Source: Glebionis coronaria (lineage: Eukaryota; Streptophyta; Magnoliopsida; Asterales; Asteraceae). From it: 64,000 nt of DNA. Position 1 is the stretch's first letter, and the number at the start of each line of letters is the position of its first letter. A program made the translations under genes and the position numbers. A model generated the notes under the pieces. The model had not been told where the DNA came from, did no database searches, and worked only from the letters and a program-made list of their open reading frames with translations. The stretch covers positions 25,431,580 through 25,495,579 of the forward strand of contig CM046881.1 of the NCBI GenBank assembly GCA_025667525.1, in the 5' to 3' direction. Positions 25,408 to 37,809 of this stretch are shown here, one piece after another.

Positions 25408-25921
25408 TGTTGATCCCAAACTTAGATCGATTAGCTTTGTGTATACGAGATTAGATCAAGTAATACACGTAGAGAAACCTTTGTATATGTTTATGAATCT
25501 AAGTGTTATGCGGAATTTAACACTTAAACAAGAACACACAAGATGTAAACAAACTTTCACTTTGATTATCAATATTAAACTTGCTTACAATGAAAGATGT
25601 TTACGAATGAAAACTTATATAAAACTTTAACCTAAAGGTCTTCTTTTATAGACATAAGAAGCCTTGTACAATAATCTACGTATCAGCTATTCTAGGTAAA
25701 GATAAATATAGAAAATACATTGTCGTTTCTATCCTTACTAGAAGTATTCTAGAATATAATAAACATGTAGAATATATCTTCCATCAGTGCTTGTCTTCAA
25801 TGTGTCAACGCTTGACTTTAACTTGTCAACGCTTGAGCTGTCAGCGCTTGTATTGTTCTTGTCAACGCTTGTTTTGTTCTTGTCAGCGCTCAAGTGATCT
25901 AGCCTTAATTTATTCCCAACA
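25408..25921 (-). repeat. 5' LTR of G (514 bp)
   Basis: It is paired with 20,806-21,319. Five copies of AGCGYTGACA (minus strand) lie at 25,803-25,890 in the U3 part, and TATAAAAG at 25,643-25,650. RNA would start near 25,615, read leftward, and run into the Gag ATG at 25,304. Confidence 0.96.
25643..25650 (-). promoter_or_regulatory. TATA box in G 5' LTR
   Basis: TATAAAAG on the minus strand lies 153 bp downstream of the nearest AGCGYTGACA copy. It is the likely promoter of G. Confidence 0.72.
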
Positions 25922-25926
25922 CTTGA

Positions 25927-28537
25927 TGCCGGCTTGATTTACCCTATTTCGGATTCGCCTTGGGTAAGTCCTGTCCATTGTGTAACCAAGAAGGGCGGAA
26001 TAACCATTGTTCCCAATGAACACAACGAGTTGATTCCCACTCGTCTCGTTACTAGGTGGAGAGTTTGTATCAACTATCGTAAACTCAATGATGCCATGAG
26101 AAAAGGCCACTTTCCTCTTCCTTTCATGGATCAAATGCTCGAGCGTCTTGTGGGTAATGACTATTACTGCTTCTTAGACGGTTTATCCGGGTATTTTCAA
26201 ATTCCCATCGATCCCAAAGACCAAGAGAAGACCACATTAACTTGTCCCTACGGAACATTTGCTTACAAACGCATGCCTTTCGGTTTATGCAATGCTCCTG
26301 GGACGTTCCAAAGGTGTATGTTGGCTATCTTCCATAACATGGTTGAAGAAACTATGGAAGTATTCATGGATGATTTCTCGGTTTATGGCGATTCTTTCTC
26401 TGCTTGCCTTGCCAATTTAGAACGTATGCTTAAGCGATGTGAAGACACTCGCCTTGTTCTTAATTGGGAAAAATGCCATTTCATGGTAAAAGAGGGCATC
26501 GTGCTAGGACACAAAATTTCCAAAGTCGGTCTTGAAGTGGACCGTGCTAAAGTCAATGTTATTGCTAAGTTGCCTCCACCTTCAACCGTGAAGGGTGTGA
26601 GAAGTTTCCTCGGTCATGCGGGCTTCTACCGTCGCTTTATTAAAGATTTTTCTAAAATCGCTCGCCCGATGACCCACCTCTTGGAAAAAGATACTCCTTT
26701 TATCTTTTCCAACGAGTGTATCGAAGCCTTCAACCTTTTTAAGGATAAGCTTACTAAGGCACCCGTCTTGGTTACCCCTAATTGGGAGCTGCCTTTCGAG
26801 TTGATGTGCGATGCTAGCGACTTTGCTATTAGAGCGGTTTTGGGCCAAAGAGTGAACAAACACTTCTAACCGATCCACTATGCTAGCAAGACAATGACGG
26901 GGGCTCAATTGCATTACACGACAACCGAAAAAGAGCTTTTAGCTGTTGTCTATGCTTTTGAAAAATTTCGCCCCTATCTTGTCCTTTCTACCACCATCGT
27001 GTATACCGATCATTCCGCGTTGAAGTACTTGTTAACTAAACAAGATTCCAAACCAAGACTTCTTCGCTGGGTTTTGCTACTTCAAGAATTTAAAATCGAA
27101 ATTCGTGATAAGAAGGGAGCTGAAAACCTAGCCGCGGATCATCTCAGTAGACTTGAGGATCCTTACCAAGGGGATCATCCGAACAAAGAGATCAATGACT
27201 CTTTTCTTCTGGAGACCTTAATGTCTATCAACTCGAATTCTGATGAAACCCCGTGGTTTGCGGACATTGCAAACTACTTGGCGGGTGGAATTCTTGTTGA
27301 CGGGTTAACATCCCAACAAAAGAAGAAGTTCTTCAAAGATATTAAGACTTACTTTTGGGATGACCTGTATCTATTCAAACAATGTGCTGATTTGATTATT
27401 TGCCGATGTGTTGATGGACCGGCAGCTTTAGAAATCCTTGACGCTTGCCACAAAGGACCCACCGGTGGTCACTTTTGTCCCAACTACACCGCCAAAAAAG
27501 TGTTTGACTCGGGATTTTATTGGCCCACCATCTATCGTGACGCTCACGAGATGGTTAAACGTTGTGATGCTTGCCAAAAACAAGGCAAGATCACATATAA
27601 AGACGAGATGCCTCAGAATTTCATTCAAGAATGTGAAATCTTTGATGTTTGGGGTATCGACTTTATGGGGCCATTCCCTTCCTCTAAAGGAAACAAATAC
27701 ATCCTTGTAGCCGTTGACTACGTTTCTAAATGGGTTGAAGCCAAAGCTTTACCCACTAATGACGCAAGGGTGGTTTGTAACTTTTTGAAATCGCTATTCG
27801 CTAGATTCGGTGTGCCTCGTGCCATTATTAGTGATCGAGGGACTCATTTTTGCAATGATCAATTCTTAAGAGTCATGGCTAAGTATGGTGTAAATCATCG
27901 TCTTTCCACCGCATACCACCCACAAACTAATGGCCAGGCTGAAATCTCTAACCGAGGATTAAAGCGAATTCTTGAAAGAACCGTGGGAGAGCATCGTACC
28001 TCATGGGATGATAAACTTGATGATGCTTTGTGGGCTTTTCGTACCGCATACAAGACTCCGATTGGTTGTACACCATATCGTCTCGTGTACGGGAAAGCAT
28101 GCCACCTCCCCATTGAGTTGGAGCACAAGGCTTACTGGGCCTTGAAGTGGGCTAATTTCGATATCAACACAGCCGGTGACCTACGCAAGATCCAACTCAA
28201 TGAGCTGACTGAACTCTGGAATGAGGCTTATGAAAATTCTTTGATCTATAAGGAAAAGACTAAGCTCATTCACGACTCTAAGATTAAAAACCGAGAGTTC
28301 CAAGTTGGAGACAAAGTTTTACTCTTTAACTCTCGGTTGAAAATCTTTTCGGGCAAGCTGAAATCTCGTTGGTCCAGTCCATTCACCATTGCCCAAATTT
28401 TTCTATATGGTACTCTCGAGCTCGCTCAACTTAATGGACCTAATTTTAAGGTGAATGGCCAACGAGTGAAGTTGTACTTTGGTGAGGACATCTCTCATGA
28501 GATGATTCCATCCCTCACCATGTTTCCCATGAACTAA
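25927..28537 (+). pseudogene. RT, RNase H and integrase of A
   Basis: It resumes A's polyprotein after the G target duplication, with one in-frame TAA at 26,867-26,869. RT: GLIYPISDSPWVSPVH, YRKLNDAMRKGHFPLPF, GYFQIPIDP, MPFGLCNAPGTFQRC and the catalytic FMDD box (VFMDDFSVYG). RNase [44 protein letters not shown]. Integrase: an HHCC finger (H-K-G-P-T-G-G-H ... CDACQKQ), then the Asp in WGIDFMGPF, the Asp in [11 protein letters not shown] and the Glu in [10 protein letters not shown], all kept. The C-terminal DNA-binding part ends SLTMFPMN before TAA. RNase H and integrase after the single stop are fully open (547 codons). Together with the broken gag-protease this is a dead but well-preserved Athila polyprotein. 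Confidence 0.95.
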
Positions 28538-30480
28538 TTTTGGGTCGAGTCAGGCTCGTGACTCGGTTATAAAAAACAAGCGCTCCTCGGGAGGCAACCC
28601 GAGTATCTATCCTTTTCCGTTTTAACCTCCTAAGTGTAGGGGGACCTCTATAGGTTGTTTTCGTTTGTGTGGTGATGTGATTACACGGATGAATGCACTT
28701 TTGGAATCTTTGAAGAACCGTGCTCCCGTGTTATCCGAAATCCAGTTCTATCTCTCAACTATCGTGATTCAATTTTCTTCATACTCACATTTGAAATTGA
28801 TCACTTTAATCGTCTCTTCCTTAACTTGATTTAACCAACGTGCACAATGTCATAAGTGTAGGGGAGACTTTTCCCACATGCTTAAACATTGAGGACAATG
28901 TTTATCTTCAGTGTAGGGGGGACTTCTATCGAAGTTTTAAGTGGACTTTTCCATAAAAATGCCTTCATTTAACCGGAAAATCATCTTTTTCAACATTTTT
29001 AAAATTTTTTATTAACTTTGGCCATTTAGTCGTAATTTTTAAATTTTTATCATTGCTTTCATATGTATATATCCCGCAATAAAGTCAAAAATATTAATAA
29101 AGTGGTGTAGCTAGTTTAGAAGTCTTTGACATATTAGGCCCGTTGCGATTATTTTAACTCAACCCGAATAGACTTATCCAAGTTTATTCTAGCTAGTATC
29201 CTTAACCATGTAGACCTTAATTGGTTTATTAGGCTAAGCTTCCACGAGTCTCATTACTTGAGATTTTAAATTGTGGAGAACGAGAAATGATAGAGTCAAT
29301 TATAAGTCGGTATTCTTGCACAAGCTCACTTGGTGTAATTATTTACCTATTCTCCCATCACTTGCTAATAAATTATCTGCAATAAGTAAGGTCGTACGAT
29401 TTGAAAAGTTACTTAGCTTCTAGCCCAAGATCGTTTAAAAGTTGCTCGGTAATGATAAGAGTTCATAGCCAAGGCATAACTTATGAAGCGGGGCGCGAAG
29501 ATTGGCGAGTCCGAAAAGGCCCTAACAAGGCATGAGGATTCAATTTTATTGCTGAAGGTCCAAGGTGATGTGAAAAGCATTATTCCCAAAATCAATATGA
29601 AGGATCAAGACTCACGACGAAAATCAATCAACTCCCATAAAGATCATGGAGAAGTCTATCCGAAAAGACCCTAACAAGGTATGAGGATAAATAGATCCAA
29701 GTCCGAAAAGGAGGCGGATCGTTGTATCTCAAAATCCCAATTAGCGATTGAAGAAATAATCATGAAGTCGTGGTCAACAAAATTGGAGTACCCCTCAAAA
29801 GTCTCCAAGTGAAGAAACTCTATTAACGATGAGAAGACCATTATCTCAAGCACGTCTCTCAAGATATGAAGTATGAAGTACATGCCAAATATCGGCCCGA
29901 GAAAGGTCTCAAATCGTGAACCGAGTTATTCCAAGATATGAACTTTTTGATATCCCGAGAAGCAGTTTTAAGAGATTTTTTCCTTTAGCTAAGTATTGAT
30001 CAAATCGTCCTACTTTGCTTTTAGCCTAAATAAACAATCGAAATAAGTCCAAAAATGCATCTTCATGATCATTCTAAGACAAAAATAAAATATAAGAGAT
30101 ACACCTAGGAATAAGGGAGTTTAAGCATATAATTAAGCCATGTGTGTAAGTGTTTGTTGTGCTAACTTATAATAACAATGATCTCGTTTTTAAGCTTAGT
30201 ATGGGGAACGAGAAACTTGAGGGTGATAAATCTTCGCAGCACCAAAGCCCTAATGTAAGTCCTTGATCTCTTTGCAAGTTATTTCCATATAGCGATTTTC
30301 AAGTGAAAATGGTTTTCTATCCTTTTGTTTACTTTAAAGATTTTAATTTCTCTTAGTACTTTAATTTTTGTTTAGTGGTATTTTAATAAGGCCAAGGTTG
30401 ATTGATTATGAGAAAAGTGTAAATTTGCTTTATCACTAAGCATTGCATGAGGGCATGACAATGGTTAAGTGTAGGGGATT
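28538..30480 (+). other. 3' noncoding region and PPT of A
   Basis: There is no env-like frame. A stem-loop CTCGGG-AGGCAA-CCCGAG (28,586-28,603) follows the pol stop. A stem-loop ACATTG-AGGA-CAATGT (28,886-28,901) is followed by a PPT-like GTGTAGGGGGGA (28,911-28,922). A related string AGTGTAGGGGAGACTT lies at 28,857-28,872. Two near-repeats of CCGAAAAGGCCCTAACAAGG lie about 150 bp apart (29,511 and 29,660). The true polypurine tract AAGTGTAGGGGATT (30,467-30,480) abuts the LTR. Confidence 0.75.
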
Positions 30481-31218
30481 TGATAGGTGTGAAAACACCC
30501 ATCCTTTTACCACTTATTTCTGGCTAAAACGAGACCAAAACACGTATTTAATATCATTTGTTTGGAATTATGCATGGTTTTTGTGTTTATTGTGTTTTCA
30601 GAGCCAACCGGATGAATATTGAAGAAAACAAGGGATTGCACGGGTTTTATCGAAGAAAAAGACTCAAGACAACGTCTATCGTCCAAGAGATGCAAAAGAT
30701 TTGAAGTCATTGTGCCTATTTGAAGATTTATCGAAGAAAAGGGCCAAAAATGGAAGATTCATATATGTCGAAGAACTAGTCTATTAAACAAAAAGATTAT
30801 AAGACGAGTTGGAATTATTCACCGACACTTCTCGAAATCCAAAGTCGGAAACGTTTATTTAAAGAGACGTAAAGACTAAAGAAGAAAGAAGAAGAAAAGC
30901 CCATGTACAAGCCCATTTACAAGCCCATTTACAAGCCCACAAGCAACACCTATAAATAGACCTTCTCTTTACAATTTTAGGGAGTTAGTTTTTAGTAGTT
31001 AGTTTCATTTTTTCATTTTCCTTACTAGTTTTAGGGAGAGAAATTTCTCAACTTTCTCTCACTAAGTTTTCATCTTTATTTCTTTTAATCTTTCAAGATT
31101 ATACCTTTTGTATTGTTGATTTCATTAATCAAGATTAAGTTTAAGCTTTTAATCTTTCATCTCTTTCTATCTTTCTTTGATTTTTAGATTAATTTTGGTG
31201 CGAATTTCATTTGATCCG
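30481..31218 (+). repeat. 3' LTR of A, first segment
   Basis: It matches the 5' LTR from 15,987 onward. It ends at TSD copy ATCCG (31,214-31,218), where element B begins. Continuity with 63,242 is clear because the uninterrupted 5' LTR reads ATCCGTGTTGTT (16,569-16,580) across the same point. This copy keeps the roughly 150 bp lost from the 5' LTR, including a short direct repeat of ACAAGCCCATTT. Confidence 0.95.
30951..30958 (+). promoter_or_regulatory. TATA box of A LTR (only in the 3' copy)
   Basis: TATAAATA in the context ACACCTATAAATAGACC is a strong plant TATA box. The corresponding part of the 5' LTR is deleted. Confidence 0.75.
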
Positions 31219-34200
31219 TGATGTAGTGATTTTACTACTCTTTAGGAAAAGAGAGCAAATAGGGCAAGTAATGAATACGACGATTTAGAAAAACCGTGTA
31301 TTAATGACCCTAAAATGAGTTCGTTCTCAGGAAGGCTTACTGTGTGTGTAATGAATTGATTATCTTTGTGATTATATTGTTGAGAAAGAAAAATAGAAAT
31401 GAGATTAGAAGAGAATGACGGTTACGAAGACGGATTAAACTAAGTCGAAAAAGGTGTACACGTAAAATCGTAAAAAGTACCAAAATTAAAATTTTAACCT
31501 AAAAATTCCTAAAATTTAGCAAAAATCCACAATAAGATTCTAAGAGTTTACAAAAATCAAAACTTGCCAAAACCTTTTAATTAATTAGATAATGACTTTT
31601 TAATGCTAATTAAAGCCCTAAAAATTAAAATTAATTATTAAAAAGTCCCAAACAAGATTTTAAAGTTTACAAACCTCAAAAATACCCTAATTAAGCTAAT
31701 AAGTATTTTACAAAATTTTAAAACCACTAAAAACTATTTTTAAACAATTAAAAACTACTAAAATCAATTAAAACTTAAATTAATTCTAGAAAATAATTAA
31801 GAGACTCTAAAAATATTTGGAAAGTTGCAAAATTCTTAATTAAGTGTTTAGAACCTAGGAAAAATATAAAAACTTGGGAAATCAGACTTTTAATTTTTAA
31901 TAATAAAATAATATTAAAAATCCAAAAATCATAAGAAATTCTAAAAACTTGCAAACTAGCTTAATTTAACCTAAATAACTCAGAAATGAAAGTGAAATTA
32001 CCTAAATACCCTTAATGGGCCTAGAAAATGGGCTAAACCCAAAACAGTACCTTATTGGGCCAAATTTGGGCCCAATATAAAAAAATGTTCAAAATAAGCC
32101 CAAAAAGCACAGGTTGACTCAAAATTTGATTATAAACAACTTTTTCCAAAGGCCCAAAAGCTGAAAGTGTGAAATAAGCTAGATTATACCAAACAGCTTA
32201 TTCTTAATGGGCTTTTTGGCCCATTAAGCTATAAGCTAATGCCATAAGCTAAAATTTGACACACAAGCTTCTTTTGACCTAAATAAGACTTCTGCAAAAA
32301 GAAATTTGAAATAAGCCCAAGGAATAAGCCTGAAAATGCAATAAGCAATCTACAGAAAACCCAAGTGCTGATTCAAGTTTCTATAGCTTCTAAATGACTT
32401 AATTAAGCAAAATCAACAAAGAGTTTTCAAATAAGCTGACTCAATAAGCTGGAAAAGCAAATAAGCACTTATGTAAAAGTCAATTAAGTTGGTTTTCTAG
32501 TAAAAAGTCAAATTCAAAGTCGAATAAGCTCTAGTCTACTTAAATGGGTTAAATAATGAAGACCTATCACAAAAAATAAGTTGTTGCAAGTCTGGATAAG
32601 CTAGAATAGCTTATTGATAAGCTGAGTTCAATTTTACACTAGAAGGGGCTAGTTTTGAGTGTTGAGCAGTGGAAACTTTTTCCACTGCTTGACTATTAGA
32701 CTTTTTTGTCTTTAGTGGCTTTTTTGGAGATTCAGATTTCACAAAGGCACCCAAATGATCTTTGGATCAAAAGGAGTCAATAACAATCAAAATATCACAA
32801 TCACAAACACCCAATTGATACAGTTTAATCAATAAAGTCCCAGATATGATACAGACATGAACAATTAAGCAGTTGAGCACAAATAAGCAGTTTTAGCAAT
32901 AATCAGCCAGCCAAATTCAACCAAATGCATACACAAGCTATATTAAACTCAAATAATCAAGTCTAAACAAGTTTCTTGCAATGATTCAAAGAATTAAGCA
33001 AGATTCAAACCAATGAATGTTACTGATGAACACTAACACATGCAGTTTAATACTTTGCTGATGTATTTGACAAATAAGCCAGATTCAACACTCAATATCT
33101 ATCAAATAAGTTATAATAATGATGTTCTAACAACTTTCAACCCTAAGCATGCAAAAATACTAGATTTCACCAAAATCTTAGGTAAAAAACAGTTAAATTC
33201 ACCAAGTTATAGCAGATTGTATGATTTGAAGTTTCAAACCCAAAAACGTGCAGTAAAACACTCTCAACAAGGCATATATCAGATACCAAGCATAAATAAC
33301 ACAATCCAACAACACAATATCAAGATGCAATCACAAACAGGTAGACCCAAACACCCCTTTATCTTTTCAAAATCAAATTTTTCAAAGGAAAAGTGAGATT
33401 CAAGACCACCCAAGCTCAGATAAATACAATAACAAGTAAGATTAACAGATTCAAGCAGATTTAAGCCACAAAATTCACAAGAACACAAGCCACATACAAA
33501 TATCACCAAAAATCAAGAATTTAAGCAGATTTTAGGATTGAGTATGCAAACCTCATGGATGTACATCCACACCCACGAATTTATGAGCTTATGTACTAGC
33601 AAGAACAAGTACAACCTTCCAATAACACCCCTGCTAAGAATCAACAAGGTTAGAAGCACAAGTATAAAAATCAGAAACTTGAAAAATCTTGATTAATGCA
33701 ACCTTGTTACCCCACACTTGATTATCCCCAAGTTATAAGCCTCACCACACCTTAATCAAGTCAATTAGGATGCTATGATCAGCCCTATAACCCAATAATT
33801 CCAAGATAGAAACAAGAACTTAGCAAAATATCAAGAGAATGAAGAAAATGTGCAAACTTTTGCACACTCCACTTTTGAAAACAGGTTTTAAACTTCAAAA
33901 TCAGTAAACTAAGAACATAAACAAGCAATAATAAGATGGCACTTGGTCTTTCTTCAAAACACATAACATAAATTTCATTAATCAGAAAAAGGATTTACAA
34001 GTGCTTGAACAAGGAAAAACCAAAAGCAAGAGCAAATGTTGGCCCATAAGCCTTTATATAGGCATACATGTTGTCTAGGAAAGCTGAAAAAAACGTAACC
34101 CTAGCTACTGAAGTCCCCTTTTTGCCCTTGTAGAATTTGAATGTCTTGGAGTCTTGTGAAGAATCTTTTGGCTTTTTGTTGAAGCTGGCAAAGGGAAAAT

Positions 34201-34771
34201 GCATCCAAGGGTGTGGATGAAGCTTGAAAAGTAAGCCAAGTTCTTGAGCGTTGGATTTGCTGGCCTGTTTTGTTTGGACGTGAAGAGTGGGTCAGGGGAG
34301 GGTTGGCAATGTCACATGCATGAGAGTGATGGGAGTTTAGGGGTTGGGTTTTGATTAAGAGGCCATTAATCAAGATTCTGGAGGTTATTAGGGCTTAATT
34401 ACAAGTAATTAAGAAATCCCTAATTTTATCAAGAACATGAAGAAAAGGTTGTTTGATCTTGTTTGGGATTTAAATATGTGTTTAGGCGCGAGTTAAACTT
34501 AATTAATAATTAAGTTTAAACCGGTGGTGAGTGGATTGGTGAGGTGGCAGAATGGAGAGAGGGGATTGGTGGAAATTGTGAGTGGGGTGAGGTGGCAGCT
34601 TATGATTGGTTAAGGTTACTAGGTTGTCTGGCCAGCTTTGAACCTCAATCTTTTAGCAACTTTTCATTTCCATTCCAAACCTTGTCAACGCCCATTTTAG
34701 TTATAACAACTTTTGCAACTTTGCATTTTTGCCCCAAAAACTTTTACAAAGTGAATTCAGGGGTATTTCTT
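31219..34771 (-). repeat. Truncated extra copy of B 3' LTR
   Basis: It is the first unit of the tandem duplication, lacking the last 642 bp (38,520 to 39,161 in the full copy), which hold the LTR's U3 start. It includes a TATA box (34,052-34,060), the 13-bp-arm palindrome (34,493-34,519) and the hairpin at 32,665-32,689. Short frames inside repeat in all three LTR copies and are not called as genes. Confidence 0.93.
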
Positions 34772-34966
34772 ACTAGTTTTAGGGAGAGAAATTTCTCAAC
34801 TTTCTCTCACTAAGTTTTCATCTTTATTTCTTTTAATCTTTCAAGATTATACCTTTTGTATTGTTGATTTCATTAATCAAGATTAAGTTTAAGCTTTTAA
34901 TATTTCATCTCTTTCTATCTTTCTTTGATTTTTAGATTAATTTTGGTGCGAATTTCATTTGATCCG
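34772..34966 (+). repeat. Duplicated fragment of A 3' LTR
   Basis: These 195 bp are identical to 31,024-31,218 except for one substitution (CTTTC to ATTTC near 34,902). They are stranded between the two B LTR units by the tandem duplication. Confidence 0.95.
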
Positions 34967-37800
34967 TGATGTAGTGATTTTACTACTCTTTAGGAAAAGA
35001 GAGCAAATAGGGCAAGTAATGAATACGACGATTTAGAAAAACCGTGTATTAATGACCCTAAAATGAGTTCGTTCTCAGGAAAGGCTTACTGTGTGTGTAA
35101 TGAATTGATTATCTTTGTGATTATATTGTTGAGAAAGAAAAATAGAAATGAGATTAGAAGAGAATGACGGTTACGAAGACGGATTAAACTAAGTCGAAAA
35201 AGGTGTACACGTAAAATCGTAAAAAGTACCAAAATTAAAATTTTAACCTAAAAATTCCTAAAATTTAGCAAAAATCCACAATAAGATTCTAAGAGTTTAC
35301 AAAAATCAAAACTTGCCAAAACCTTTTAATTAATTAGATAATGACTTTTTAATGCTAATTAAAGCCCTAAAAATTAAAATTAATTATTAAAAAGTCCCAA
35401 ACAAGATTTTAAAGTTTATAAACCTCAAAAATACCCTAATTAAGCTAATAAGTATTTTACAAAATTTTAAAACCACTAAAAACTATTTTTAAACAATTAA
35501 AAACTACTAAAATCAATTAAAACTTAAATTAATTCTAGAAAATAATTAAAAGACTCTAAAAATATTTGGAAAGTTGCAAAATTCTTAATTAAGTGTTTAG
35601 AACCTAGGAAAAATATAAAAACTTGGAAAATCAGACTTTTAATTTTTAATAATAAAATAATATTAAAAATCCAAAAATCATAAGAAATTCTAAAAACTTG
35701 CAAACTAGCTTAATTTAACCTAAATAACTCAGAAATGAAAGTGAAATTACCTAAATACCCTTAATGGGCCTAGAAAATGGGCTAAACCCAAAACAGTACC
35801 TTATTGGGCCAAATTTGGGCCCAATATAAAAAAATGTTCAAAATAAGCCCAAAAAGCACAGGTTGACTCAAAATTTGATTATAAACAACTTTTTCCAAAG
35901 GCCCAAAAGCTGAAAGTATGAAATAAGCTAGATTATACCAAACAGCTTATTCTTAATGGGCTTTTTGGCCCATTAAGCTATAAGCTAATGCCATAAGCTA
36001 AAATTTGACACACAAGCTTCTTTTGACCTAAATAAGACTTCTACAAAAAGAAATTTGAAATAAGCCCAAGGAATAAGCCTGAAAATGCAATAAGCAATCT
36101 ACAGAAAACCCAAGTGCTGATTCAAGTTTCTATAGCTTCTAAATGACTTAATTAAGCAAAATCAACAAAGAGTTTTCAAATAAGCTGACTCAATAAGCTG
36201 GAAAAGCAAATAAGCACTTATGTAAAAGTCAATTAAGTTGGTTTTCTAGTAAAAAGTCAAATTCAAAGTCGAATAAGCTCTAGTCTACTTAAATGGGTTA
36301 AATAATGAAGACCTATCACAAAAAATAAGTTGTTGCAAGTCTGGATAAGCTAGAATAGCTTATTGATAAGCTGAGTTCAATTTTACACTAGAAGGGGCTA
36401 GTTTTGAGTGTTGAGCAGTGGAAACTTTTTCCACTGCTTGACTATTAGACTTTTTTGTCTTTAGTGGCTTTTTTGGAGATTCAGATTTCACAAAGGCACC
36501 CAAATGATCTTTGGATCAAAAGGAGTCAATAACAATCAAAATATCACAATCACAAACACCCAATTGATACAGTTTAATAAATAAAGTCCCAGATATGATA
36601 CAGACATGAACAATTAAGCAGTTGAGCACAAATAAGCAGTTTTAGCAATAATCAGCCAGCCAAATTCAACCAAATGCATACACAAGCTATATTAAACTCA
36701 AATAATCAAGTCTAAACAAGTTTCTTGCAATGATTCAAAGAATTAAGCAAGATTCAAACCAATGAATGTTACTGATGAACACTAACACATGCAGTTTAAT
36801 ACTTTGCTGATGTATTTGACAAATAAGCCAGATTCAACACTCAATATCTATCAAATAAGTTATAATAATGATGTTCTAACAACTTTCAACCCTAAGCATG
36901 CAAAAATACTAGATTTCACCAAAATCTTAGGTAAAAAACAGTTAAATTCACCAAGTTATAGCAGATTGTATGATTTGAAGTTTCAAACCCAAAAACGTGC
37001 AGTAAAACACTCTCAACAAGGCATATATCAGATACCAAGCATAAATAACACAATCCAACAACACAATATCAAGATGCAATCACAAACAGGTAGACCCAAA
37101 CACCCCTTTATCTTTTCAAAATCAAATTTTTCAAAGGAAAAGTGAGATTCAAGACCACCCAAGCTCAGATAAATACAATAACAAGTAAGATTAACAGATT
37201 CAAGCAGATTTAAGCCACAAAATTCACAAGAACACAAGCCACATACAAATATCACCAAAAATCAAGAATTTAAGCAGATTTTAGGATTGAGTATGCAAAC
37301 CTCATGGATGTACATCCACACCCACGAATTTATGAGCTTATGTACTAGCAAGAACAAGTACAACCTTCCAATAACACCCCTGCTAAGAATCAACAAGGTT
37401 AGAAGCACAAGTATAAAAATCAGAAACTTGAAAAATCTTGATTAATGCAACCTTGTTACCCCACACTTGATTATCCCCAAGTTATAAGCCTCACCACACC
37501 TTAATCAAGTCAATTAGGATGCTATGATCAGCCCTATAACCCAATAATTCCAAGATAGAAACAAGAACTTAGCAAAATATCAAGAGAATGAAGAAAATGT
37601 GCAAACTTTTGCACACTCCACTTTTGAAAACAGGTTTTAAACTTCAAAATCAGTAAACTAAGAACATAAACAAGCAATAATAAGATGGCACTTGGTCTTT
37701 CTTCAAAACACATAACACAAATTTCATTAATCAGAAAAAGGATTTACAAGTGCTTGAACAAGGAAAAACCAAAAGCAAGAGCAAATGTTGGCCCATAAGC

Positions 37801-37809
37801 CTTTATATA
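37801..37809 (-). promoter_or_regulatory. TATA box of B LTR
   Basis: TATATAAAG on the minus strand is kept in all three LTR copies (also 34,052-34,060 and 50,337-50,345). Confidence 0.68.

Larger units (their letters stand above)
20806..25921 (-). mobile_element. Non-autonomous copia element G (Gag-aORF, no pol)
   Basis: It is a complete 5.1-kb element with 514-bp LTRs at both ends and a perfect 5-bp target duplication CTTGA (20,801-20,805 and 25,922-25,926), inserted in A's polymerase gene. The primer site and the 16-base polypurine tract are identical to those of the SIRE-type element C. The interior encodes Gag and the C-terminal part of the extra ORF found in C; protease, integrase, RT and RNase H are absent. 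The LTRs differ at 6 of 514 sites by my count, so it moved recently. Confidence 0.95.

Noticed and set aside
28538..30466. Possible env-like gene of Athila A (also E and B)
   Set aside because: No frame over about 70 codons, and none shared between A and E/B. The short frame at 29,483 is not conserved.
33040..33396. 118-codon plus-strand frame found intact three times (also 36,789 and 49,327)
   Set aside because: It is antisense within the B LTR and present three times only because the LTR is. Differences between copies change amino acids freely and no family motif is visible.
34101..34373. 90-codon minus-strand frame repeated at 37,850 and 50,386
   Set aside because: It overlaps the end of the TATA-proximal LTR region, has no conserved motif, and is kept only as LTR copy sequence. 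A short leader peptide cannot be excluded but is not supported.
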